A stretch of 58,712 nucleotides of DNA from Bacteroidales bacterium (GCA_017615435.1 JAGAAF010000005.1:1-58712), one strand, 5' to 3'. Positions 6,956 through 18,761 are shown, numbered from the stretch's first letter. Numbers and translations: made by a program. The notes: a model not told the origin generated them from the sequence alone.

Positions 6956-8986
6956 TTATTTCTTTCTTCTCGTGGGGTATTTGATCCTTTCGTGATGGAT
7001 CTGGGCGATGTAGGTCTTCACGACCTGCTTTGCGGTGGAAAGCTCCTTCACGGTGATGTCAGACTCTTCGAGCTGACCGTCATCGATCCTGTCTTGGATG
7101 AGCCTGTCCACCAGGTTGGAGATAGCCTCCGGAGAGTAGTCCTTGAGGGTACGTGAGGCCGCTTCGAGCACGTCGCAGATCATAAGGATGACCTGCTCCT
7201 TGGTCTGAGGTTTGCGGCCCTGATAGCAGAAATCCGCTTCTTTCTGAGCGGGATCTCCGCCTTCCTTCAGGAACTTGTCGTAGAAGTAGGACACGCAGCT
7301 AGTGCCGTGATGGGTCAGGATGAAATCCGACACCACCGTGGGCAGATAATGCTCCTTAGCGAGCTCCATACCGTCAGACACGTGCCTGATGATATCCTGG
7401 GCGCTCTGGACTGGAGTAAGCTCCGCGTGATACTTGATTTCTTCGGAAGAGATGAGCGATTCGTTCTCCACGAAGCAGAGAGGGTTGTTCATCTTCCCGA
7501 TATCGTGATAAAGGGCTCCCACCTTCACGAGAGACTCATCAGCACCGATCGCGCGTGCAATCGACTGCGCGAGAGCGGACACCTGAAGCGAGTGCTGGAA
7601 TGTGCCGGGGGCCTTCTTTTCGAGTTCCCTGAGCAGTTCGTTGGAGTTTTCTGCAAGCTCTTCCAGGCGAGACGTAGAGACCAGATTGAAGATTCTCTCC
7701 ATAAGGTAAATGAAGGGATATGCCGCAATCTGGAGGAACGCCGCGATGAAAAGGAAGATAAAGTCCTTCGGGAAGTTCATACTCACGAGCCCCGTCAGAT
7801 CGCAGGCGAGGTACACCAGAGCACTGACAGCAAAGGTGACAAGCGCCAGCACGAACTGCTTGACTCCGCGTGAGAAATTGTTGAACACGTAGAGCGTCAC
7901 GGTGCCCGAGGTCACGTACATCAGAAAGAGCGCCGGCCCGTTCGATGCGAAAAGCAACAACGGGAGGAGCGAAACTATATAGACCGGGTAGATGACCCTC
8001 GTCCTGAAGAACGCCTTCAGATAAAGTGCGAACACCGGGAACGGCACCAGGAGCAGCCATCTCGGCCAGAACCTGATGCAGGCCATCTCCAGCGCCGCCA
8101 TCAGGGCGAACAGGGTCAGGATATACAGATACCTGTTATAGTCCTTGAACACCAGCGGGTTCGAGAAATGGATGGCGAAGTAGAAGCAGACCAGAATGGC
8201 GAGGCAGATAAGGATATTCGCCAGCCACGAATGCCAGTTCTTTCCACCGGACAGCACGCTGTGCTCATATTCGGCCTTGTACGAATCCAGGACCTGGGCA
8301 AGCTCTTCCGTGACTATATCGCCTTTCGAGATTATAACGTCGCCTGCGCGGACAAAGCCCACGGTCTCGGAGACCGTGTTATCGGCCTGACTGCCCACGA
8401 GCGAGGTGAGCTGCTCGTCAAAGACCAGATTCGGGACGACGAGGTCGTACACCCCGCAGGCGCGGAGCAGCGAATCCACCCTTACGTTCGGGAAATCCTC
8501 AGAGACCTTCGCCAGCAGCGCCGAACGGGCTGCTGTATGGCCATAGACCTCCGTCGAAGGCACCTTCTGCGCACGCTTGCCCCTCTGCACATAGATAATG
8601 TCGTGTCCCTCGAGCTCCACCAGTCCGGCGTCGGATATCACTCCCTTTGAATAGATGCTCCTGAGGGAAGACACCACAGCAGGTTCAAGTTCCGGATGGG
8701 CCAGGTAATCCAGCCCGGAGACCTTCGCCAGATTCTCTGCGGTGACCTCGTCCGAAAGTTTGAAGTACGGAGTGTTGGCAGAGGAATTCCTTCCTGCCTC
8801 CTCCGCCTTCTGCGCCTCGGTCTTCAGAATGGGAAAATCGAGCCTGGCGCGGCAGGTTTCGTACTGCCACACAGAGCCCTTCCTGTACTCATAACTCCAT
8901 TTCGCAGTCCTGGGCGTGAAAGCCAGAAGGACGGCGAAAAGAAGAATGAGAGGCGAAAAAACCTTGAGTCTGAAAGGTACTTTCAT
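6956..8986 (-). CDS. 7TM-HD family phosphohydrolase (PgpH-like)
   Basis: A 676-aa integral membrane protein of the 7TM-7TMR-HD family; PgpH of this family hydrolyses cyclic di-AMP. An N-terminal TM helix is followed by an extracytoplasmic domain (about 35-255), then roughly seven TM helices (about 260-450), then a cytoplasmic HD domain. HD metal ligands are visible in HSLQVS, ALYHDIGK and LTHHGT. Length and order fit the family. It lies 4 nt downstream of gyrB and 12 nt upstream of tig. Cyclic di-AMP as substrate is inferred from the family only. Confidence 0.9.
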   Translation of the reverse strand: MKVPFRLKVFSPLILLFAVLLAFTPRTAKWSYEYRKGSVWQYETCRARLDFPILKTEAQKAEEAGRNSSANTPYFKLSDEVTAENLAKVSGLDYLAHPELEPAVVSSLRSIYSKGVISDAGLVELEGHDIIYVQRGKRAQKVPSTEVYGHTAARSALLAKVSEDFPNVRVDSLLRACGVYDLVVPNLVFDEQLTSLVGSQADNTVSETVGFVRAGDVIISKGDIVTEELAQVLDSYKAEYEHSVLSGGKNWHSWLANILICLAILVCFYFAIHFSNPLVFKDYNRYLYILTLFALMAALEMACIRFWPRWLLLVPFPVFALYLKAFFRTRVIYPVYIVSLLPLLLFASNGPALFLMYVTSGTVTLYVFNNFSRGVKQFVLALVTFAVSALVYLACDLTGLVSMNFPKDFIFLFIAAFLQIAAYPFIYLMERIFNLVSTSRLEELAENSNELLRELEKKAPGTFQHSLQVSALAQSIARAIGADESLVKVGALYHDIGKMNNPLCFVENESLISSEEIKYHAELTPVQSAQDIIRHVSDGMELAKEHYLPTVVSDFILTHHGTSCVSYFYDKFLKEGGDPAQKEADFCYQGRKPQTKEQVILMICDVLEAASRTLKDYSPEAISNLVDRLIQDRIDDGQLEESDITVKELSTAKQVVKTYIAQIHHERIKYPTRRKK

Positions 8987-8990
8987 CCGG

Positions 8991-11018
<2,028 letters not shown>

Positions 11019-11024
11019 TTATTA

Positions 11025-12659
11025 TTATCTGAAATTGAGGCACAGTCCGGCGGTGACGTGAACTCCGTCTTCCGCGATGAACGGCACCTTTTCTATTGTC
11101 TGGTTAAGGAGGTTTCCTCCGCGAGCCCAAACGGAAAGCACGGAGTTGAACTTATACTCGCCATAAAGGCCGAGATCATACCACGCAGGAAGGGTGTACG
11201 TGACGGGGGTGGCCGCCGAAGATGTCATCTTGCGGGCAAGGGCCATATCCAGCGTCGCGCCGACATAAACGCGCCTGCGGAGGTTGTAGGTTACGCTGAA
11301 ATCCGACGAGAACGACGGGAGGTCGAACACATCGGTCAGAAGGGCTATGTCGGTCTTCCTGTAATGGAGACCGGTTTCGAATTCAAAGGAACGAAGGTCG
11401 AGCACGGCTGTGAAATCACCGTAAGTCATACCGTAGTCCTTGAATTTGACCACCGCCGTATTTGCGGTTGTGGAGATACCGTCGAGGGGAGAATTCGCAA
11501 GCGACGAATGGCCGAAGCGAAGGTCATACTCGAACAGCGAACTGATGCTTCCGGTAAGTCCCACGAAGGCGTTGTACTTCTCGCGCGAGAACTCGAGGTC
11601 GTCGTAGGCCTCGGCCGCGTCGTAGTGGAAGTGATGATTCCTTCTCTTGAGCCTGGAATAGGAATTGAGCTCGTCCCCACCGGTAAGGCCGGCGAACAGA
11701 TCAAGTTTGTCCCCTATCATCTTGATGTCCACCTTCACGTGGGGATAGATATGCAGCTGGTTGTTGGCCATCCTGTTCATAAACGAGAACTTGGCGCCGG
11801 TGGTGAAATGGAACTTCCACAAGTCGAAATCGACCCTCGGAGTCACGGAAATATTATACACGGCCGAGCTCAGTGCTCCGTAATACCCGGTGTACCCCGA
11901 ATTGAAGTCCATCGCAAAGCCCACGGGCATATTCGTGACCGGAGCGAGGGTACCGCGGATGAGGAACTTGCTCTCCTTGAGCGGGGCCACGGCGTTCTCC
12001 ACGGCCATATTGTAGCGCGCCTCCACGTCGTACGCCATAAAATTCTCGGTCCACTCGGTCGAAGTGATTCTAACCTGGCCTCCGAAGTCGTGGTAAGTGC
12101 CGGCAGTGATGACGTTGTCCCTTACGAACAGCCCGTTGTAGGCCACATTGAACATAAGGTCGGTCTTCGCGAGCCTGAGGGTTCCCTGGATGCCGGCGAG
12201 TTCGGAGAGATCCATTCCATCACCTTCCCAGCCGGCGATATTGAATGTCTTGTACGGACCGTAATAACCCTGGAAGTCCTGATAGACGTTCAAGGCGAAC
12301 TTGCCTTTTGTGCGCGGCGAGAGCACCGCGGTGGCCACCGGATGAAGGGTATAGCCTGCTCCGAGGTTCATAAAGAAGACCGAACGCTTCTCGCGCGTGG
12401 TCTGCGGGATGAACATAATGTTATACGGAGTGAAGTCGTAGGAGCCTTTGTAGGGCTTCGCGAACACGTCGTAGTCGAAATTGAGATCGAACCTCGCCAC
12501 CGAGTCCGGGATGGCCGGATTCACGCTCACTTTATTGTAATCGTCCACAGACGAAAGGAAGTCGTTGGTGACTTCCACGCTGGGGTTGATGGTCTGCGCG
12601 TATGCCGTGCCGAAGGCAAAGGCCAGAACTGCGCTGAGTATGGTATATCTGGTTTTCAT
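11025..12659 (-). CDS. Outer-membrane beta-barrel protein (TonB-receptor-like, no plug)
   Basis: A 544-aa protein with a signal peptide ending near AYAQ (about residue 22), followed by alternating aromatic/polar strands rich in Tyr, Phe and Asp, and ending in Phe-Arg. The C-terminal stretch LSVWARGGNLLNQ resembles the last strands of TonB-dependent receptors, but the protein has neither a CarboxypepD-like domain nor a plug domain, so it looks like a barrel only. It starts 2 nt after the stop of the large TPR gene, which suggests the two work together at the cell envelope. The substrate is unknown. Confidence 0.8.
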   Translation of the reverse strand: MKTRYTILSAVLAFAFGTAYAQTINPSVEVTNDFLSSVDDYNKVSVNPAIPDSVARFDLNFDYDVFAKPYKGSYDFTPYNIMFIPQTTREKRSVFFMNLGAGYTLHPVATAVLSPRTKGKFALNVYQDFQGYYGPYKTFNIAGWEGDGMDLSELAGIQGTLRLAKTDLMFNVAYNGLFVRDNVITAGTYHDFGGQVRITSTEWTENFMAYDVEARYNMAVENAVAPLKESKFLIRGTLAPVTNMPVGFAMDFNSGYTGYYGALSSAVYNISVTPRVDFDLWKFHFTTGAKFSFMNRMANNQLHIYPHVKVDIKMIGDKLDLFAGLTGGDELNSYSRLKRRNHHFHYDAAEAYDDLEFSREKYNAFVGLTGSISSLFEYDLRFGHSSLANSPLDGISTTANTAVVKFKDYGMTYGDFTAVLDLRSFEFETGLHYRKTDIALLTDVFDLPSFSSDFSVTYNLRRRVYVGATLDMALARKMTSSAATPVTYTLPAWYDLGLYGEYKFNSVLSVWARGGNLLNQTIEKVPFIAEDGVHVTAGLCLNFR

Positions 12660-12661
12660 CT

Positions 12662-15616
12662 TTAGAGAGTGGCTAATTTATGTTCGACTGTGTCGAGGAC
12701 GTCGTCGCCCTCTTCCGAAGGAGTATAACCGTCGCGTACGCTTTCGTATGTCACGACAGCCTGTTCGATATTGCCTCTTTCCACAAAGGAATCACCGAGC
12801 ACTATGAACGCCTTGGCAAGCCAGTAGGACTGGTCTTCCGCCTTGGCGGCGAAATCGTAGACCTGATTCTCCACTTCCGTGAAGTTGCCGGCGTCGAAGC
12901 TGGACTGGATTATGAGGTAACGGGCTTCCGCGCCTTCGGCAGTTGAAGGCTCGTTCGCGAGTTTTTTAAGGATCTTGAACGCTTCGTCGCGCTGGCTCAT
13001 CACGAGGTTGGACTTCGCCTGGATGTAGAGAGCCTCCCTGCGGAGGGCCGGCGTATCTGCGTTCGCGTCCACCGCCCTGGCGGCCGTGATGGCTTCGCCA
13101 TACATCCTCGCCCTGTACGCCGAACGCATCTTGCCGGCCATCGCATCCACCTTGCTGGAAAGCATTTCCTTCTGCGCCAGCAGGCTGGAGTAGGCTGTGT
13201 AAGCATCCTCGAAGTGCTCGAGGGAATACGACAGCGATGCGTAGTTGACCATAGCGAGCTCGGCGTACGAACCGCCGAGGCCTTCGTCTATGCTCTTGCG
13301 ATAGTACTCGCAGGCCTTCTCCTTCTGACCGAGGTTCTTGTAGGACTCAGCCAGGTAATAATAGGCCGAAGGCACATTCTTCGAGTCAGGATACTGGCTG
13401 ATGAAACGGATGAAGGATGTGACCGCACCGGAGTAATTTCCGGCGAGGAACACCTGCTCTGCCGTGTTGTAGTAAAGCATCATCCTGTCCGCTTCGCTCG
13501 TCCCAGTGCTGAGGTTGTTAGCCTCGAGATAAGCTATATACTCCTCCGGGTGCCCCTTCGCGTTGTAGATGGACTGAATCGAGAGGAGAGCGTCGTTCGA
13601 GTAATCCGTGCCGGGCATATCCGCCACAACCTGTTTGTAGCACGCAAGTGCCTCGTCGAATTTCGAGGAATTTCTGAGCACCATACCCTTGCCCATCCTG
13701 GCTTTCGCTATGAACTCCTTGTCAATCGTGTTCTCCTCGAGGGTCTCGAAAGCGTTGATGGCGAGGGCGGCGTCCCCCACTTCGTTGTAGGCCCTGCCAA
13801 GTTCGTAGAGCGCTTTGTTGTAGTACTTCGAACCGGGGATGGCGCTCTTGACCATAGAGAGCGCCTTGACCTTGCGGGCCTTGTCACCCACGAGTCCGTA
13901 TGCAACACCCTGATGGTAATAAGGGTAAATATCGGTCGAAGACGGGAATTCGTTGATGTAAGCCTGATAGTTCGCCGCGGCGTTGGAGTAATCCTTGCGG
14001 GCGAAATCACAGTCCGCACGGCGCAGCATCGCATCCGCACGTGCATACGAATCCTTCGACTTGATGTAATTGTCGAACCACTTCGCGGCTCCGGCGTAAT
14101 CGCCTTTCTTGAAATACGTGTATGCTATGCCGTAAGGGATAAGTTTCCCTTCCTGGCGGCCGTCCAGCGCAGACAAGTTGTAGAGCTCGTTGTAGAGTTT
14201 CAGGGCTGCGTCGTACTGCTCGGTGCGGTAATAAGTCTCCGCGAGAGTGTAACGGCAGAGCTGGTTGAAACGGTCGCTCTTCGGGAAATAGTACGCCGAA
14301 GCGGCCTTCAGATAGCGCACGGCATCTTTGTAGGCACCGCCCCTGATAAGTTGCTCGGCCCTCAGGTAATTCGCCTTCACGTAGTTGATCTTCTGCGCGT
14401 CGGTCAGATCGTCTATGTTGTCGTAAGCCTCCACCGCCGCGGCATAGTCGCGCTTGCGCAGCGAAGACATCGCGAGGTAATCATAGATCATCTCGCCCTT
14501 GCGGGAAGTGTTGTACTTCGCTATGTAATCCGCGAACACGGAATCGTTGCCGTCAAGGTCGAATGCAAGTTTGGCGTAGTTGAAGAAGGCGTCTTCCTTG
14601 ATAACGTCGTCGTAGTTCTTCGCGGAAGCCTCCTTGAAGGCGTTCATAGCCTTGACCTTGTTCTTGAGCTTTATGTACGAATGACCGAGCTGGTAAGAAG
14701 CGATCTGGCCTATCGAGTCGGTCCTGTCCGTCATCTGCTCGAAATACTTCACGGCGTTGGAATAGTCTCCGAGGGCGTAGTAGACAGAGCCTGCGTGGAA
14801 ATAATCCGAACTTGAGCCGGACGAGATGTTTTCCCATCCAAGGTACTCCTTGGCTTTTCCGGCATCGCCCACGACCAGGTATGACTCCGAAAGAAGACGG
14901 GACATATGCTGCTTGCTCTCAGGAGTGAGTTCGGGGAATATCTTCTCGCCGTTGGTCACCACATAGGTGTAGTCCTTCATCATAAAGTGGCAGTCCACCA
15001 GGTAGAACTCGCTCAGCACACGGAAACGCTCGTCCGTCTTGGTGAGTTCGAACCACGATGCGGCCTTTTCGAAATCGCTCTTGCCGTAGGCTATGCTGCC
15101 CAGCGCGAAGCGGGAGGGATTCAGGTACTGAGATTCCATCGAGGTGCACTCGAGGAAGCAGGCTCCGGCTTCATCCATATTACCCACGTTATACGCAGCG
15201 AAGCCCTTTTTGTACCAGTACTCGCTCAGCTCGGCCCTTGAGAGCCTTGTCTTGCTCACTTTCGCGAACTCCTCGGACGCCTTGGCATATTCGCCTTCGT
15301 CGAAAAGAAGCAGCGCATATTCGTAGTGGACCGCGGAGTTGATCATAGTCTTGGGATGCGCGGCGTCCATCGCCTCCACCCTGCGGCCGCAGTTGCGGCT
15401 GCGGAGCTTCACGGCGCACAGCAGCGCATAGTCTTCGCACAGATCGTCGCCGGCCTGCTGTTCGAACAGGGCCATAGCCCTTTCGTACATTCCGTGACGG
15501 TACATATCCAGCGCGGTTTTATATGCCTTGGTATCCTTGGACAAGGCCGAAGGCATACTCAGGAGAGTGAGAACTGCCGCCAGGAAGGCGAGCTTGCGGA
15601 GCGGGAAAACCCTCAT
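12662..15616 (-). CDS. Large periplasmic tetratricopeptide-repeat protein
   Basis: A 984-aa protein with a signal peptide (about 1-26) and TPR units over most of its length, recognisable by repeated patterns such as YYALGDYSNAVKYFEQ, AYTYFKKGDYAGAAKWF and YYLAESYKNLGQKEKACEYY. TPR solenoids bind partner proteins; export suggests an envelope scaffold. It is the first gene of the operon with the barrel protein, gyrB, 7TM-HD gene, tig and a lipoprotein. It has a -7 box at 15654-15661 and a leader of about 30 nt. The partner is inferred to be the adjacent barrel, from the 2-nt gap only. Confidence 0.88.
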   Translation of the reverse strand: MRVFPLRKLAFLAAVLTLLSMPSALSKDTKAYKTALDMYRHGMYERAMALFEQQAGDDLCEDYALLCAVKLRSRNCGRRVEAMDAAHPKTMINSAVHYEYALLLFDEGEYAKASEEFAKVSKTRLSRAELSEYWYKKGFAAYNVGNMDEAGACFLECTSMESQYLNPSRFALGSIAYGKSDFEKAASWFELTKTDERFRVLSEFYLVDCHFMMKDYTYVVTNGEKIFPELTPESKQHMSRLLSESYLVVGDAGKAKEYLGWENISSGSSSDYFHAGSVYYALGDYSNAVKYFEQMTDRTDSIGQIASYQLGHSYIKLKNKVKAMNAFKEASAKNYDDVIKEDAFFNYAKLAFDLDGNDSVFADYIAKYNTSRKGEMIYDYLAMSSLRKRDYAAAVEAYDNIDDLTDAQKINYVKANYLRAEQLIRGGAYKDAVRYLKAASAYYFPKSDRFNQLCRYTLAETYYRTEQYDAALKLYNELYNLSALDGRQEGKLIPYGIAYTYFKKGDYAGAAKWFDNYIKSKDSYARADAMLRRADCDFARKDYSNAAANYQAYINEFPSSTDIYPYYHQGVAYGLVGDKARKVKALSMVKSAIPGSKYYNKALYELGRAYNEVGDAALAINAFETLEENTIDKEFIAKARMGKGMVLRNSSKFDEALACYKQVVADMPGTDYSNDALLSIQSIYNAKGHPEEYIAYLEANNLSTGTSEADRMMLYYNTAEQVFLAGNYSGAVTSFIRFISQYPDSKNVPSAYYYLAESYKNLGQKEKACEYYRKSIDEGLGGSYAELAMVNYASLSYSLEHFEDAYTAYSSLLAQKEMLSSKVDAMAGKMRSAYRARMYGEAITAARAVDANADTPALRREALYIQAKSNLVMSQRDEAFKILKKLANEPSTAEGAEARYLIIQSSFDAGNFTEVENQVYDFAAKAEDQSYWLAKAFIVLGDSFVERGNIEQAVVTYESVRDGYTPSEEGDDVLDTVEHKLATL

Positions 15617-15653
15617 ATATTTCGGTAAATTTTTATTAACGTTTCAAATCTGC

Positions 15654-15661
15654 CAAATTTA
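15654..15661 (-). promoter_or_regulatory. -7 box of the TPR-gyrB-tig operon
   Basis: TAAATTTG on the minus strand, 37 nt upstream of the TPR start codon. No clear -33 TTTG is seen. It is arranged back to back with the ftsE-like promoter. Confidence 0.65.
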
Positions 15662-15674
15662 CTAAATTTCTCGC

Positions 15675-15682
15675 TATATTTG
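15675..15682 (+). promoter_or_regulatory. -7 box of the ftsE-like/nth operon
   Basis: TATATTTG, 31 nt before the ATG at 15714. The leader holds a short hairpin TAGTG-TTT-CACTA (15683-15695). Confidence 0.65.
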
Positions 15683-15713
15683 TAGTGTTTCACTACAAAA
15701 AATTCACTTTTTG

Positions 15714-16433
15714 ATGGTCCAGGAAAAGGAACCCCTGATCACTCTCAGGAAAGCGCATATCAAAGGCGGAGACGAGACCGTCCTTTACGACGTGGATATG
15801 GACATCTATCCCGGAGATTTCGTGTACATAGTAGGCAAAGTAGGGTCCGGAAAGACCTCCATAATCAAGACTTTCATAGCCGAATACCCCCTCGAAGAGG
15901 GCAAGTGCGACGTCTGCGGTTTCAGGGTCCACAACATACGCACGAGGGACATACCCCAGCTTCGCAGAAAATGCGGCGTGGTGTTCCAGGACTTTATGCT
16001 ACTGACGGACAGGAGCGTCCACGACAATCTGGAGTTCGTGCTCAATGCGACCGGCTGGAAGAAAGGCCCCGCCACCGAAAAGCGCATCGAGGAGGTCCTG
16101 GCGGAAGTCGGGCTGGAGACCAAAGGTCATAAGATGCCTCACCAGCTCTCCGGCGGCGAGCAGCAGCGAGTCGCGATCGCCCGCGCCATCCTCAACTGGC
16201 CGGAGGTTATCCTCGCAGACGAACCCACGGGCAACCTCGACTCCGAGACTGCGGACGGCATTATGAAACTCTTCCGCAAACTGAACGAATCGTTCGGCAC
16301 CGCGATAGTGATAGTCACACACGACCGCAATATATTCGAGAACTACCCGGGAAGGGTATTCGTCTGCAGCGACGAGCACTGCCGCGAGATCAACCGCGAC
16401 AAAGAAGCAATCGACCTCAGCATAACCGTATGA
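15714..16433 (+). CDS. ftsE: FtsE-like ABC transporter ATPase
   Basis: A 239-aa ABC ATPase of the FtsE/LolD type. Walker A is GKVGSGKTS, the Q-loop is VVFQDF, the signature is LSGGEQQRVAIARA and Walker B is VILADEPTGNLD, followed by the His-switch VTHD. FtsE with FtsX couples cytosolic ATP hydrolysis to periplasmic cell-wall hydrolases at division. No ftsX is adjacent, so LolD-like or other roles cannot be excluded, although Bacteroidota often have ftsE and ftsX apart. ATG 15714 is chosen over TTG 15711 because it directly follows. Its end overlaps nth by ATGA. Confidence 0.82.
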   Translation: MVQEKEPLITLRKAHIKGGDETVLYDVDMDIYPGDFVYIVGKVGSGKTSIIKTFIAEYPLEEGKCDVCGFRVHNIRTRDIPQLRRKCGVVFQDFMLLTDRSVHDNLEFVLNATGWKKGPATEKRIEEVLAEVGLETKGHKMPHQLSGGEQQRVAIARAILNWPEVILADEPTGNLDSETADGIMKLFRKLNESFGTAIVIVTHDRNIFENYPGRVFVCSDEHCREINRDKEAIDLSITV

Positions 16434-17059
16434 CACGGAAAGCCCGCTATGAAGCGATAGTCCGCTGGTTCGTCGAAAACAGGCCCGAAGCACAGTCGGA
16501 GCTCGATTTCGACAGCCCGTTCCAGCTGATCTGCGCCGTCATCCTGTCCGCCCAGTGCACGGACAAACGGGTGAATATGGTCACTCCTTCCCTGTTCGAG
16601 CGTTTCCCCACACCTCAGGCGCTTGCGGCCGCTTCGCCAGAAGAAGTCTACGAAATTATCAAGTCCGTTTCCTACCCCAACAGCAAGGCCGCCCATCTGG
16701 TGGGAATGGCCCGCAGGCTGGTGGACGTGTACGGCGGTGAGGTTCCCTCCGACATAGACGAGCTTATGAGTATGCCAGGTGTGGGCAGGAAGACGGCGAA
16801 CGTGGTCGCGTCCATAGTCTACGACAAGCCCGTGATAGCGGTGGACACGCACGTCTTCAGGGTGGCGCACCGGCTCGGCCTGTCCGACGGAAAGACTCCC
16901 GAGGCCGTGGAACGCGATCTGGAGGCCCATATCGCCGAAGATCTGCGCCCCGTCGCGCATCACTGGCTCATACTCCACGGCCGGTATATATGCACCGCAC
17001 GCACCCCTCATTGCGAGGAGTGCGCGCTGAAAAGTTGGTGCAAATCTTATAAGGCCTAG
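16430..17059 (+). CDS. nth: Endonuclease III
   Basis: A 209-aa base-excision repair DNA glycosylase/AP lyase for oxidised pyrimidines. The helix-hairpin-helix MPGVGRKTANV carries catalytic Lys121, and VDTHVFRV carries Asp139, matching E. coli Lys120/Asp138. The 4Fe-4S cluster cysteines lie at the C-terminus in the pattern C-x6-C-x2-C-x5-C (from CTARTPHCEEC to WCKS). The length is normal. Its TAG stop lies in the palindrome CTAG shared with the stop of the convergent phosphoglucomutase gene. Confidence 0.96.
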   Translation: MTRKARYEAIVRWFVENRPEAQSELDFDSPFQLICAVILSAQCTDKRVNMVTPSLFERFPTPQALAAASPEEVYEIIKSVSYPNSKAAHLVGMARRLVDVYGGEVPSDIDELMSMPGVGRKTANVVASIVYDKPVIAVDTHVFRVAHRLGLSDGKTPEAVERDLEAHIAEDLRPVAHHWLILHGRYICTARTPHCEECALKSWCKSYKA

Positions 17060-18714
17060 CAGAACTGCGCCTTGAGGGCCGCGATCTTATCGTCCGCATC
17101 CGCCCCTTTAGCTCCGAAATAGAACTTGATCTTCGGCTCCGTTCCGGAAGGGCGTACGCTCACCACATCGCCTGCTTCATCGAAGAACTGAAGGACGTTG
17201 GATTTCGGCTGGCCCGTCTTTTCGGGTTCCAGATAGTCGATCACCTTCGTTACGGGGCTGCCGCAGAGTTCCTTGGGAGGATTGGCCCTGAGGCCCGCCA
17301 TAATTGCGGCAATCTCTTCCTGGCCGGTCTTGCCTTTGCGCACTACCGACACGAGGCCTTCCTTGCGATAACCGTACTCTTTGTAAATCTTCTGCATCAG
17401 CTGATAGAGGGTAAGTCCCTGCTCGGCCGCCCAGGCTGCGGCTTCAGCCACCATCGCCGAAGCGATCTGCGCATCCTTGTCGCGCACGAACTGGCCCACG
17501 TTGAAGCCGTAGCTTTCCTCGCCTCCACAGACGAATTCGCCGTCTTTTTCATTGCGCTTGACCACCTCTGCAATGTACTTGAAGCCGGTCAGGACGTTGT
17601 AGACGGGCAGACCGAAGCTCTCGCAGATCTCTCGGATGAGTTCGGTGGTGACTATGGTCTTCACGACATATTTTCCGGGTCCGAGGGTGCCGAGTTCTTT
17701 GCGGCGGCTGAGGATGTAGTAAGTCATAAGAGAGGCAGTCTGGTTGCCGTTAAAGAGCACCATCTTGCCTTCGTCGTCGCGGACGGCGATGCCCATACGG
17801 TCCGCATCCGGGTCAGTGGCGATAACGATGTCCGCTCCCGTCTCGTCTGCCTTCGCGATCGCCATCTTAAGGGCTGACGGCTCCTCGGGATTAGGCGACA
17901 TAACGGTCGGGAAATTGCCGTCGCTGACATCCTGCTCGGGGACGTGGATCACATTCTCGAAACCGAGGCGCCTGAGGGTCTCGGGGACGAGCCTCACACC
18001 GCAGCCGTGCAAAGGGGTATAGACAAACTTGAAGCCGCTGTGTTTGCGGCAGATATCCTTGCTGAGGGTCAGCGAGAGGATGTCGCGCAGATAGCATTCG
18101 TCCTCCGCCGCGCCCATCATCTCTATCTTCCCCGCTCCTGCGCCAGGTTTGAACTTGACCTGCGAAGGTGATGTAATCTTCGCGACCTCCGCGACGATGT
18201 CCTTATCCACGGGCGAGGTAATCTGTCCGCCGTCCGACCAGAAGACCTTGTAACCGTTGTACTCCTTCGGGTTGTGCGAGGCCGTGACCATCACGCCGGC
18301 GGTAGCGCCCTTGAGGCGTATGCTGTAGCTAAGCTCCGGGGTGGGACGGATGTCGTCGAAGAGGAATACGTGAAGTCCGTTGGCGCTGAGCACGTCCGCG
18401 GTGATGCGGGCGAACTCGCGGCTGTGGTTACGGCTGTCGAACGAGATGCACACCTTGATGTCGTCACCCTTCACGTTCGCGAGGATGTAATTCGCGAGGC
18501 CCTGGGTGGCCATTCCCACCGTGTACTTGTTCATTCTGTTCGTGCCTGCGCCCATAATGCCGCGAAGGCCGCCGGTACCGAATTCCAGATTGCGGTAGAA
18601 AGCATCCTCCAGGGCGAGCGGATCGCCTGCCATCAGTTCCTGAACTTCCTTACGGGTTTGCTCGTCGAACTCCTCCGAGAGCCACGACTGAGCGGTAGCT
18701 TTATAATCAGACAT
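17056..18714 (-). CDS. Phosphoglucomutase/phosphomannomutase
   Basis: A 552-aa alpha-D-phosphohexomutase, interconverting hexose 1- and 6-phosphates through a phosphoserine. The four family motifs are present: TASHNPKEYNG (active-site Ser), DPDADRMGI (Mg2+ loop), GGEESYG (sugar loop) and RPSGTEPKIK (phosphate loop). The start MSDYK (18714) is preferred over ATG 18741, because the latter would lie 2 nt after the -7 box at 18739-18746, upstream of the likely transcript start. It is monocistronic and convergent with nth. Confidence 0.93.
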   Translation of the reverse strand: MSDYKATAQSWLSEEFDEQTRKEVQELMAGDPLALEDAFYRNLEFGTGGLRGIMGAGTNRMNKYTVGMATQGLANYILANVKGDDIKVCISFDSRNHSREFARITADVLSANGLHVFLFDDIRPTPELSYSIRLKGATAGVMVTASHNPKEYNGYKVFWSDGGQITSPVDKDIVAEVAKITSPSQVKFKPGAGAGKIEMMGAAEDECYLRDILSLTLSKDICRKHSGFKFVYTPLHGCGVRLVPETLRRLGFENVIHVPEQDVSDGNFPTVMSPNPEEPSALKMAIAKADETGADIVIATDPDADRMGIAVRDDEGKMVLFNGNQTASLMTYYILSRRKELGTLGPGKYVVKTIVTTELIREICESFGLPVYNVLTGFKYIAEVVKRNEKDGEFVCGGEESYGFNVGQFVRDKDAQIASAMVAEAAAWAAEQGLTLYQLMQKIYKEYGYRKEGLVSVVRKGKTGQEEIAAIMAGLRANPPKELCGSPVTKVIDYLEPEKTGQPKSNVLQFFDEAGDVVSVRPSGTEPKIKFYFGAKGADADDKIAALKAQFC

Positions 18715-18738
18715 ATGCTTGGTTTTAGTTTTGTCATT

Positions 18739-18746
18739 CAAATTTA
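18739..18746 (-). promoter_or_regulatory. -7 box of the phosphohexomutase gene
   Basis: TAAATTTG on the minus strand, 24 nt upstream of the chosen ATG. Only 2 bp separate it from the divergent -7 box at 18749-18756, so the two polymerases cannot occupy the site together. Confidence 0.65.
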
Positions 18747-18748
18747 AG

Positions 18749-18756
18749 TATTTTTG
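18749..18756 (+). promoter_or_regulatory. -7 box of the THUMP-like methyltransferase gene, probably leaderless
   Basis: TATTTTTG followed after 5 nt by the ATG at 18762. The upstream GTG that extends the frame begins at the last G of the box and is therefore unlikely to be transcribed. Confidence 0.6.
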
Positions 18757-18761
18757 TGATA

